Below, one piece after another: positions 18,531 to 26,900 of a DNA stretch of 64,000 nucleotides. The first letter of the stretch is position 1, and the number at the start of each line of letters is the position of its first letter. A program made the position numbers and the translations under genes. Under the pieces are notes generated by a model. That model had not been told where the DNA came from, made no database searches, and saw nothing but the letters and a program-made list of their open reading frames with translations. The stretch is from an uncultured bacterium (lineage in GTDB: Bacteria; Cyanobacteriota; Vampirovibrionia; Gastranaerophilales; Gastranaerophilaceae): the NCBI GenBank assembly GCA_902765215.1, contig CACWZA010000033.1, positions 1 through 64,000 on the forward strand, given 5' to 3'.

Positions 18531-18910
18531 TAGTGTCGATGGCGGGACTGTCTTGGATTTGCTCCACGCTCACAGAGTTTTGTTTGCGGCACTTCGTACC
18601 TGTCAACAAAATCTGTTCGCTATCCGGACTAACTTCGTGTCGTCCGTCCGCAAATCCGCTGTCTTGCTGCGCTCGCGTTAAACGGCGGGACTTGTATCGG
18701 ATTATTCGGGTACGCATAGCCCTTCATTTCGTTTCAAAATTACTGTCGTAATTTTGTCACTTCATCGGGCTATTTGCTCTTACGAGTTTCGCAACTTCGT
18801 TGCTCACTCTACCGAAAATCCTCTGAACCCTTGTGTGCTTCGCACAGGCGAATTAAAGCCCTCACCATAACAATATAAAAAGGACAGTAACTTATGTCAC
18901 TGTCCTTTTT
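18531..18910 (-). repeat. tRNA-Leu-tailed structured repeat, copy A (type I module followed by type III module)
   Basis: The tRNA 3' core agtgtcgatggcgggact (one mismatch) begins at 18532. A type I module (18551-18660) follows; on the minus strand it is closed by GGATTTGC/GCAAATCC. The next part (18661-18865) is a type III module that begins cggcgggacttgtatcgg and has the nested pairs GGATT/AATCC and TTCGG/CCGAA. The end is a hairpin (18877-18910) with stem aaaaaggacagt. Micro-palindromes such as gcaac-ttc-gttgc and gtgc-ttc-gcac lie inside. No believable gene lies here. Confidence 0.8.
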
Positions 18911-19086
18911 ATGGTGTCGTCGAGGGGACTACATTGGAACCTTCTGATAATTATGTCTTGTTAGATAACAACTGTATTTTAGGCGATTGTATTATATATT
19001 ATTACACTCATTTTATATCCTTATTAAAGTGTTCGACAATTGAATATTATAATATGAGAATGTCGCTCGGGTTAGAGTATGCATAA
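18911..19086 (+). pseudogene. 3' coding fragment of an unknown family (copy 1 of 4)
   Basis: Directly after the hairpin and a ggtgtcg core, one frame reads FYGVVEGTTLEPSDN, a variable stretch, then KCSTIEYYNMRMSLGLEYA and a stop. Three other places (21610, 39763, 41047) read the same ends (GVDEVTILEPNDN ... MKQSTQEYYNMRMILGLEC) with middles of different length that always keep the frame. There is no start codon with a ribosome site, so these look like C-terminal remnants left by recombination. This copy is the most diverged. From here to 19388 I see no gene. Confidence 0.55.
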
Positions 19087-19388
19087 ATTTATAAAAGAAA
19101 CATTATTTCTTGATATCTTCCGTAAAATAGTTCCAAATTCTTTGGCAGATACTTTTGAAAAACCCGAAAACTTTTGAAACCCTTGATTTTCATACTAAAA
19201 CAGTTGATGAAAAATTTTGACAAATATTGTAACAATTTTGTAATATTTGCTGACATATATATTAAAAATTTATACAATAGAGACTGTAGAATATTTAATA
19301 TATTCTATGACAATTCAATAAAATATACATTCGTGATTTTATGCCCCGAATTGTCAGTATTACTTTTAATTTAATATGAGGAGGCTTT

Positions 19389-19463
19389 ATGACCAACGAA
19401 ATTCAACGTCATAAACGTTACAAACAATATGCGTATTATAGCGTAAAAATATTAACTAAATAA
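19389..19463 (+). CDS. 24-aa basic peptide with a strong ribosome site
   Basis: A perfect aggagg lies 6-7 bases before the ATG, the best Shine-Dalgarno of this region. The frame encodes MTNEIQRHKRYKQYAYYSVK and four more residues before a stop. It is too short for a domain; rich in K, R and Y. It could be a leader peptide, a small membrane-active or regulatory peptide, or the start of a broken gene. It points towards the lipase-like gene 440 bases downstream. Confidence 0.45.
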   Translation: MTNEIQRHKRYKQYAYYSVKILTK

Positions 19464-19545
19464 TTAAATAAAGAGATTTAACATGTTTAAATATACATTC
19501 CCAACATAAATGATTACACAGGTTATTATGACATTATTGACATTA

Positions 19546-19860
19546 CTATAAGAACACAAAAAATATAGCTAGTAAACATAAATATATAGTTGATATTATT
19601 GCTCCTAGCAGAAATACAATAGTGCATGAAATGTGTTTAAGAAAAGCAAACGGTAATTTATATTCGATTATTTGTTCTATGCACCAAATAATCCCTGCGA
19701 AACAGTATATTGCAGCAATAAGCATATAAAGTAAATAAATTTCGTATCCAATTTTTTCTAATGATAAAGCGATAAATGGATATAATGCAAAATAACCATT
19801 TAATGAAAAAATGATGTAACTGATATTTTGATTAAATTTATTCAATTTATTTAAAAACAT
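19546..19860 (-). CDS. Small integral membrane protein, divergent from the lipase gene
   Basis: 104 residues with three to four hydrophobic helices (approx. residues 12-30, 33-58, 72-90 and the C-terminus). No family recognised and no clear ribosome site, so reality is moderately supported by the membrane-protein pattern alone. It is read divergently from the lipase-like gene with only a 39-base gap. A protective (immunity) role against that protein is conceivable but is inference from position only. Confidence 0.45.
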   Translation of the reverse strand: MFLNKLNKFNQNISYIIFSLNGYFALYPFIALSLEKIGYEIYLLYMLIAAIYCFAGIIWCIEQIIEYKLPFAFLKHISCTIVFLLGAIISTIYLCLLAIFFVFL

Positions 19861-19899
19861 AATACATAGATATTACAACAAAAACGAAAGGGAAAAACT

Positions 19900-20856
19900 A
19901 TGACAAATTATAATTTACATAATGATTGCAAAAAATTATCACAAAGAATATACCCTGAAAACCGACACATTGATACAAACGGATGGTCATACAAAGGAAC
20001 TTTTAGCAATCATAGAAGTGGATTTTATGCAGAGGTATATACAAAAGGAGATAACGCAATCCTTGTTTTTAGGGGAACTCAGTTAACTATAAAAGAAAAA
20101 GAGGGAATAAAAGATGGACGAAGCGATATAAATATGGGTTTGGAAAAATTACCACATCAAATGCAAGATGCAGAAAGAGCATATTCAGAAACAATAAAGA
20201 AATATGGTAAAGATAATGTTATATTAACTGGTCATTCACTTGGCGGAAGCGAAGCACAAATATTAGGTGCAAAATACGGAGCAGAAACCGTTACTTTTGC
20301 TGCATACGGTACAAAAACTTTGACAGGAGTAGAGGTAAATTATACGGATAATATTACTAATTACGGAAATGCTCAGGACGGTATTTTTACTAAAAATATT
20401 GACGGACAGATAGGAAAAACAATTATTCTAAATTCAAACGGACCAAAAGACGGGATTTTTAAGAAAGAATACGATTTACATAATCCATTTCCTCCGCATA
20501 ATATAGAAAATTTTGGAGATTTATCAAAAGGGATTGAATATAAAAAAGAAGTTTTTGAAGATGATAAAACTCCACTTTTTAAGATAGGGGTTGAGTATAA
20601 TGATTATATCCCTGATGAAATATTGGATACAAAAAATAGAGTTTTATATAATGGTGAAATAAATCCCAATGATTTAGAAGAAAATACACCATTATATGAT
20701 TTATACATAAATCAAATAATTAATAATGAAAAAATACCGACTAAAAAAGAGTTGGATAAACGTGCAAGAATTGGTGAACTCATATATGTTGAAGAATACA
20801 CTCGCTCTGACGGAACAAAAGTTTCAGGATATTACAGGGCATACCCAAAGCATTAA
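19900..20856 (+). CDS. Lipase-like alpha/beta hydrolase (class 3/DUF2974 type)
   Basis: 318 residues. The nucleophile elbow GHSLGG puts Ser at 113, preceded by a class 3 lipase-like AILVFRGTQ near residue 53. An Asp in NYTDNITNYGNAQDGIF and H206 of PFPPHNIENF are candidates to complete the triad. No signal peptide. The C-terminal part (from about residue 225) is a separate acidic region ending RSDGTKVSGYYRAYPKH, a tail type seen on gut bacterial surface or toxin-like proteins. It sits alone between structured repeats, next to a small membrane protein, which suggests an effector or accessory enzyme. Good ribosome site (gaaaggg). Confidence 0.75.
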   Translation: MTNYNLHNDCKKLSQRIYPENRHIDTNGWSYKGTFSNHRSGFYAEVYTKGDNAILVFRGTQLTIKEKEGIKDGRSDINMGLEKLPHQMQDAERAYSETIKKYGKDNVILTGHSLGGSEAQILGAKYGAETVTFAAYGTKTLTGVEVNYTDNITNYGNAQDGIFTKNIDGQIGKTIILNSNGPKDGIFKKEYDLHNPFPPHNIENFGDLSKGIEYKKEVFEDDKTPLFKIGVEYNDYIPDEILDTKNRVLYNGEINPNDLEENTPLYDLYINQIINNEKIPTKKELDKRARIGELIYVEEYTRSDGTKVSGYYRAYPKH

Positions 20857-20882
20857 ACTGCTATAATATTATATCGCACAAT

Positions 20883-20911
20883 AAAGAGGCTGACTATAAA
20901 TCAGCCTCTTT
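20883..20911 (+). terminator. Terminator of the lipase-like gene
   Basis: aaagaggctga / tcagcctcttt with a 7-base loop, 27 bases after the stop codon. Unlike the repeat-family hairpins it lacks the taac/gtca inner motif. Confidence 0.85.
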
Positions 20912-20939
20912 AATTGTAATTTATTATAATATATTATTA

Positions 20940-21194
20940 TGGTGTCGACGGCGGGACTGTCTTGGATTTGCTCTACGCTCACAGAGTTTTGTTTGCGGTA
21001 CTTCGTACCTGTCAACAAAATCTGTTCGCTATCCGAATTTCGCTCGCGGAAGCAGGAGTTGCTTTGCAACTCATTTCCGTTTCGCTCAATACGTACGCAA
21101 ATCCGCTTGAACCCTGACCGAACTTCGTTCGGTGGGGTTCGCGTCCCCTTCTGTCAAAATAAAATAGCCAATAACAAAAGTCATTGGCTATTTT
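20940..21194 (-). repeat. tRNA-Leu-tailed structured repeat, copy B1 (type I)
   Basis: Core tggtgtcgacggcgggact at 20940-20958. The module is closed on the minus strand by GCAAATCC with GGATTTGC. Inside it has ACAGA/TCTGT plus AACAAAA/TTTTGTT around GGTAC-GAA-GTACC. Instead of the usual gtcgtccgtcc segment it contains another palindrome (ggagttgc / gcaactc). It ends with a GAACCC ... GGGTTC hairpin and the terminator-like stem aaaatagccaat/attggctatttt (21161-21194). Confidence 0.82.
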
Positions 21195-21195
21195 A

Positions 21196-21417
21196 TGGTG
21201 TCGATGGCGGGACTGTCTTGCTGCGCTCGCGTTAAACGGAACCGTTCGCAATCAAAATCAGAAGCGTGGTTCTGATTTATTCTTGCTCACCTTTCGCAAC
21301 TTCGTTGCTCATTCCTCTGCTCGCTTGCGCTGAACCCGAATGAACTTCGTTCAACGGATTCGCGTCATTACCATACGAGCAATAAAACAGACGATAACCA
21401 AAGTCATCGTCTGTTTT
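21196..21417 (-). repeat. tRNA-Leu-tailed structured repeat, copy B2 (type II)
   Basis: Core tggtgtcgatggcgggact at 21196-21214, then gtcttgctgcgctcgcgttaa. The nested closing stem pairs gctcgcg with cgcttgc. An inner hairpin has loop gcgtgg and stem aatcagaa/ttctgatt. The end carries ctgaacccgaatgaac and its partner gttcaacggattc, which on the minus strand pair with a G-U wobble. The terminal hairpin (21384-21417) has stem aaaacagacgat, the same as at the true tRNA gene. Confidence 0.82.
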
Positions 21418-21418
21418 A

Positions 21419-21608
21419 TGGTGTCGGCTCACAGAGTTTTGTTTGCGGTACTTCGTACCTGTCAACAAAATCTGTTCGCTATCCGGACTAACTTCGTGTC
21501 GTCCGTCCGCAAATCCGCTTGAACCCTGACCGAACTACGTTCGGTGGGGTTCTTCGCCCCTTTCTGTCAAAATAAATAAGGCAGTAACAAGAAGTCACTG
21601 CCTTATTT
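21419..21608 (-). repeat. tRNA-Leu-tailed structured repeat, copy B3 (deleted type I)
   Basis: Only tggtgtcg of the core remains before the text jumps to gctcacagagttttgtttgc, so about 30 bases including the closing strand of the module were lost. The rest is type I and the end hairpin has yet another stem (aaataaggcagt / actgccttattt, 21574-21608), again with taac...gtca inside. Confidence 0.75.
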
Positions 21609-21609
21609 A

Positions 21610-21760
21610 TGGTGTCGATGAGGTTACTATTTTGGAACCCAACGGCAACATTTATCACAAGATTATATCTATTATGAAACAGTCAACACAGGAGTATTTT
21701 AATATGAGAATGGTGTTGGGACTCAAAGTTAATAATATTTTAGAATGGCGATACAATTAA
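21610..21760 (+). pseudogene. 3' coding fragment of an unknown family (copy 2 of 4)
   Basis: One frame reads YGVDEVTILEPNGNIYHKI, then SIMKQSTQEYFNMRMVLGLK before diverging. It runs on 21 bases into the 3' end of the convergent tpsB gene before a stop, so the normal end (...LGLEC and stop) has been lost. It begins in the tggtgtcgatg core, where sister copies have the tRNA T-arm sequence instead. Confidence 0.55.
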
Positions 21761-23689
21761 ATCAAAGTGAATACGTGCGTTTGGCTCCTGATACATTCTT
21801 GTATTCATAACAGGGATACCAACGTACATTCTTGCAGTGATGTATTTAGAAATAGCCATTCTTAAACCAAAACCCACACTCATCAAGAAGTTAGGTGTTC
21901 CAACGTATCCTTTATACGGGAAGATTGCACCGTTATCACAAAAAAGGGCAAACTTAAACGAATCTCTTAACCTATACTGTTTTTCTCCTTTTGTAAATGG
22001 GATATTAATTTTTTCAGGTAAAAACGGAATCGGAAATAGCATTTCAGCACTTACAAAGTAAGCATTTGAGGCAAGAAGTAAACTTTCAGAATAACCTCTC
22101 ACGCTTGAGATACCACCGATTTGGTATTGTTCAATATATGCAATATCGTGTGGTGAATATTGTCCGCCTGCTCTCAAGGTGGCAATAATTCCCTTTGGTA
22201 AGTAGTGGATATAATATCCGTCAGCATTTAATTTTGTGAAATACTTGCTTGAATGTCTTATGTGATCATCTATTATACCGTGAGTTGAATAAATAGAACC
22301 GTAGAACACGCTCTTTTTAAAGTTTCTGTGTCCGCCGAAACCGACCGCAAAATTATAATCTTTATAGCTTGAATAGGTGAATCCCGAAATGTCTGCTTTT
22401 GAGAATTTCAAGTTGGCAGATGTGTTGAAGCTTAATGAACCTTTTTCACTTTCAATTAACGGGTGAGTTATATATGCACTTAAAACGTGAGTGTTTGCAC
22501 CTAAATCAAAATCTTTATATTGTCCGCTTTTAACTTTGTTATTCCCGTACATGTATGAAACGCCGACTCTTGTTCCTTTTTTATTTATCGGAATATTGTA
22601 GTCAACAAAAGGGTTTTGTGCTCCTCTTGAAAGGTTAATAGCACCTGTTAATCTGTCCTGAAAACCAAGAAAAGAATCAGCCGATGCCATAAATCCGCCT
22701 CTTAAAAGACCGGTTGTTTCTCTGCCGAAACTATCCCATGATGCTGAAAAATGATATGGGAATTTTTCGTCTGCCTGTAATACTATATCAGTTGTGCCAT
22801 ACTTTTTCCCGGGTTTTAGCTTAGCAGACATTTGAACACTTCTTGCGTTCCTGTTGAACTGTCTTAAATCTTTTTCCATATTCTGCAGATTAAGTACATC
22901 GCCTTCTTTTGCACTAATCTGAGATTTTAAAAACCACTTTCTGTTGAACTTGTTTCCTGTAACAATGACTTCTCCGACTCTTGCTTCCATTAGTTCTATA
23001 GTGAGCACTCCGCCTTTAAGTGCACCTTGATTCAAATAAGCCCTTGCTGTGATAATACCTTTTTTCATATATTGCTGGTTTATCAGTTTAATAAGGTTAT
23101 CGATATCTTCTGCCGTCAGGTTTTGTCCCTCTGCTAAGGCCTTAATTTGAGCGAGTTCACTATCCGTAAAAATTTCGGATTTTGGAATAAATTCAATTCT
23201 GTCAATACGAACGGAAGCACCATCTTTTTCAACACGTGCCGGAAGTCTCAGAGTTTCCTGTTCAATAACACGGTCATTTGATTTATCTTTTTTTATCTTA
23301 ATTCTGTGAGTATCTTCAACAGAATCGTAATATCTTTTTGTTCTCTGCGGGTCTGTTATAATCCCCGGTGATTCGTTTGGGGTAACAAGGTTTTTGTTTA
23401 TATCCGGTATCTCAGTTTGTGGTGCCATTTTAACTTTATCACGTTTTACCCTGAGTTTTACTCTTTTTTTACTATTTGTGGAAGAATCGGGGTCATCAAT
23501 ATTTGAAGCAAGTCGGGAATTGTATTCATTTATGACGTCTTTTTCAAAAAGAGAACGGACAAATTCTGCACTAAATTTCTGCTGTTCAGCAGGTTGAACA
23601 GTATTCTGTGCAAAAACTCTTCCTGCTGACAATGTCAGACCTGCCAGTACGGCAAACAACAAAATGCTTCTCTTAATATCCTTTTTCAT
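21740..23689 (-). CDS. TpsB outer-membrane transporter (FhaC/ShlB/HlyB family)
   Basis: Secretes the giant adhesin encoded divergently. 649 residues. A signal peptide ends near FAQ (residue 28), then comes an unusually long charged linker (about 30-160). POTRA domains follow (approx. 160-315; RIDRIEFIPKSEIF, LINQQYMKKGIITARAYL, ARVGEVIVTGN), then the 16-strand barrel with the conserved loop-6 VRGY at 530-533. The C-terminal residue is Phe, as expected for an outer-membrane barrel. Divergent arrangement with tpsA over a 276-base regulatory gap is less common than tpsB-tpsA operons. Confidence 0.93.
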   Translation of the reverse strand: MKKDIKRSILLFAVLAGLTLSAGRVFAQNTVQPAEQQKFSAEFVRSLFEKDVINEYNSRLASNIDDPDSSTNSKKRVKLRVKRDKVKMAPQTEIPDINKNLVTPNESPGIITDPQRTKRYYDSVEDTHRIKIKKDKSNDRVIEQETLRLPARVEKDGASVRIDRIEFIPKSEIFTDSELAQIKALAEGQNLTAEDIDNLIKLINQQYMKKGIITARAYLNQGALKGGVLTIELMEARVGEVIVTGNKFNRKWFLKSQISAKEGDVLNLQNMEKDLRQFNRNARSVQMSAKLKPGKKYGTTDIVLQADEKFPYHFSASWDSFGRETTGLLRGGFMASADSFLGFQDRLTGAINLSRGAQNPFVDYNIPINKKGTRVGVSYMYGNNKVKSGQYKDFDLGANTHVLSAYITHPLIESEKGSLSFNTSANLKFSKADISGFTYSSYKDYNFAVGFGGHRNFKKSVFYGSIYSTHGIIDDHIRHSSKYFTKLNADGYYIHYLPKGIIATLRAGGQYSPHDIAYIEQYQIGGISSVRGYSESLLLASNAYFVSAEMLFPIPFLPEKINIPFTKGEKQYRLRDSFKFALFCDNGAIFPYKGYVGTPNFLMSVGFGLRMAISKYITARMYVGIPVMNTRMYQEPNARIHFDLIVSPF

Positions 23690-23965
23690 ACTATCAACAG
23701 AATAGATAAAAAAATTTTAGTCGTCAACTAAAAGCAACTATATTACATTTTGTGAAGTCGAAATTTTCCTATAATTTTAGTTAGTATTTGAAGCTTAACC
23801 GCCTAAAAGCTAACGTTAATGAAAGTATTGGAATGTAACCCTTATCTATGGCGTGTTAGCTACATTGTAACATTTTGTAACAACATGGTTTTTTTGCAAC
23901 AAAATATTCCCGAAATTAACTATAATTATAATAGAGGCTTAATGAACATAACAAAGGATTAACAA
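23690..23965. promoter_or_regulatory. Divergent control region of tpsB and tpsA
   Basis: Two overlapping TATAAT boxes (23921-23932) lie 35-45 bases before the tpsA start, with TTGCAA at 23894-23899 as a loosely spaced -35. aaagga gives the tpsA ribosome site. An inverted repeat agctaac ... gttagct (about 23812 and 23865) may be an operator. The -10 box for tpsB is not certain. Confidence 0.45.
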
Positions 23966-26900
23966 ATGCTATCACATTTATATAAATTCAAACGCTTAAT
24001 TGCGTTTATTTTGGTTTCCGCTTTTTGTGCTACAAACACATCAATAGCTGTGTTTGCGACAGAAATAACAAAATATACTACGTTACCGACAAATACGAAT
24101 ATTGAGCAGGTAGCGGGTAAAAACATATGGAACATTACAACACAAACCACTGCAAAGAATGGTACAATTGGTTTTAATAATTTCGCAAAATTTAACGTAA
24201 GTAAAGATCATATAGTTAATCTTCGTTTAATCAATCAACAAAATAAACTTGTAAACCTCATATTTGATAGCCAGGCATCTCAAATTAATGGTATCGTTAA
24301 TTCCTTTAAAAACGGACAAATTGGCGGTAATGTACTTTTTGCCAACCCTCACGGTTTTATAATCGGTAAAGACGGGGTATTTAATGTCGGTTCTCTAACC
24401 CTCATGACACCAAAAGAAGACGTCATGAAGAAGATTTTTGACGGCAGCAGTGTAAATGAAACCAACCTCGATAAACTGATAACTTTCAAATTCGGATCAG
24501 ATAATTATTATGTCGGAACATCAGATGACGGTAAAACAAAGCTTGAAATGGTTCCTGCTGAAATTACTATTGACGGTAAAATCAATTCAGGTGCGGGGAT
24601 AGACATAATTAATGGCGGTCGTACTATATCTATAGGTAAAGATGCAGAATTAAATGCAAATATGACATTTACAACCGATGAGAATGGTGAAAATGTAACA
24701 GCATCTGTTGGACCCGCTCCAACCGGTATAAGTACATTTAAGACTGCAATGGACGAGGGGAAAGGTATAAATATAATTTCTCAAAACCGTTCTTCTGAAT
24801 CGGCATATATGAGTTCAATAGTAAATATTGAGGGTAAAGTTCATGCAAACGGAGCTGACGTTATTACACAAACCGAAATACACGGTATGTCATACACAGA
24901 TCCGACAAGCGGCGAGGAAAAAGCATCTGTTTCACTTGTCAATGCTAAGGATGGTGCTGATATTAAAGGCAGAAATGTTACATTGAGAGCACTATCAGAA
25001 GCAACTCACGGTGATCATAATTTAGTTGGTGCAGAGTCAAGCGGTTTTCTTCAATATTTGGCAATTCCTGTAAATTGTCTTATTGATAACTTTGTTCATT
25101 TAGGGAAAATGAATACTAAAGTTACAATAGAAGATGGTGCAAAGATTAATGCAAGTTCAAGTGCTAATATTTTTGCAAAAACTGATATGTCCGCATTTAG
25201 TGCAATGACTATTTCTCCAATTTTTGCATTCGATTTGGTGCTTCTTGATGTATTAACGGAAACCAGAGTTAAATCAGGTGCAAGTATAGACTCAAAATCT
25301 TTAAACGTAAACTCAATCACTAATGCAAATGTTTCCGTTTCAACGACTTCAACAAGTATTTTGGATATTTTATCCGACAATGTTTTTCATAAGGGCACAT
25401 TTGGCGAGTGGGGTTCTTATGCAATAACCATTGTGAATGCAGATATAAACAACAGGGCTATCATAGAAAATGGTGCGAATTTGACTGTCGCTGAAGATTT
25501 GAATGTCCTTGCCAATATGACTCGTGACTTTACTATTGCAACTAAAAACGGATTCCCTCTTGTAGACAAAAACAAAGGCCCTATGGGGTTGGCAGTTGGT
25601 ATTGCAATTATAGATTCCGAAAATGAAGCAATAATGAATACTGATGCTGATATATCAGGTTCATTGGTTGTAAATGCCAATTATACAGGGAAATTGACAC
25701 AATCCACTTCGGGTAATTCAGGTTCTCCGGGGGAAGATGGTGCCTTTGGTATGGGTGGTAAAATTGTAAAAAATATTATAAAAGGGGTTACCGGCGGATT
25801 CTTTTTTAAGTCTTGGGGAAGTAAGATTGATAAGGGTTTCGATCATGTTGGCGGTAATTCAGCAAACAGAGCTAACGCAACTTTCGGCAAAATACATATC
25901 GCAGGCGCTGTGAATGTCGCAAATGATGATGTAAAAAACCACGCTTATATAGGACATGCTAAAAACACAGAAGATCCTAATGATGATGATATAAAACCAA
26001 CTATTTCAGCAAAAAATATTACGGTTGCATCTGTTCTTGAAGATCATAAGAGTCACGTTACGGCCACAGCAGCATCTTCAAATGGTATAACAGCTGTAGC
26101 AGGTGCTGTTGCCGTTAATAGTAAAGACCTTGATTCTGATGCAAAGGCATATGGTAACTTTACAGTAAAGGGCAATGATGGGAACAGTCAGTTTGGTTTG
26201 ATTGTTCGTTCCAATACAAAAGTTGTGCGACCATCTATGCTCGATGATTTATGGAATTTCCTTGATTTTCTTGGAATTAAGAATTATGAAAAAACAGAAA
26301 AGAAAAAGATTGATGAAGTAAAATCAACAAATGTCGATGATTATCTTGACAACTTCAACATGAGTTCTGATATGCAGGAAAAGATTGATCAAAACACATC
26401 AGTCTTTAGTTTGTTAAGAATATTCAATTACCTTACGCAAGAGTTAGGTGCAGAAGGGTTCTTCCAGACTTATGCTGAGTCTTCAGCTTCTGCAGCCGCA
26501 AGAGAAGGTAAGACAAGTGGATGGGCAGGTGCATTTGGTGTGACGATTGCGGATACAAAATCAAATGCTGAGCTCGTCGGCGGTTCTAACGTAACATTAA
26601 ATGGGGCAAACGCCAATGAGAATAAGGTGATTATTGCTGCAAATACTGATTCTACAATGTGGGTTGGTACATCTTTGATGTCAATATTTAACATTGCAAA
26701 AATAAAAGAAGGAGGCTTTTTACCTGGAACAACTGCAAGAGATGGAAATGCAACAGGCGGTTCAATTTCTGTCCTTATAAACTCAGCAGATACAACTGCC
26801 AGTGTTGGTAATGGGGCTGTTATAACTAAAGCAACATCTGATAATGCCGGTGATGTGGACGTTAAGGCCACTGAAAACGGACAGTTTATAAACCTTGCAG

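Noticed and set aside
18451-18717. Minus-strand reading frames of 60-99 codons in the repeats (18451-18717, 20869-21069, 21277-21468, 44193-44423), sharing words such as SEQILLTGTK and KQNSVSV
   Set aside because: They run through the tRNA 3' end and its terminator hairpins, start in arbitrary places and are alike only because the DNA modules are alike. Structure, not codons, explains their conservation.
21610-21760. A second tRNA gene ending in ggttccaaaatagtaacctcatcgacacca-like sequence on the minus strand
   Set aside because: Only the acceptor end and CCA resemble a tRNA; there is no 5' acceptor strand, D arm or anticodon arm upstream. The coding fragment explains the rest.
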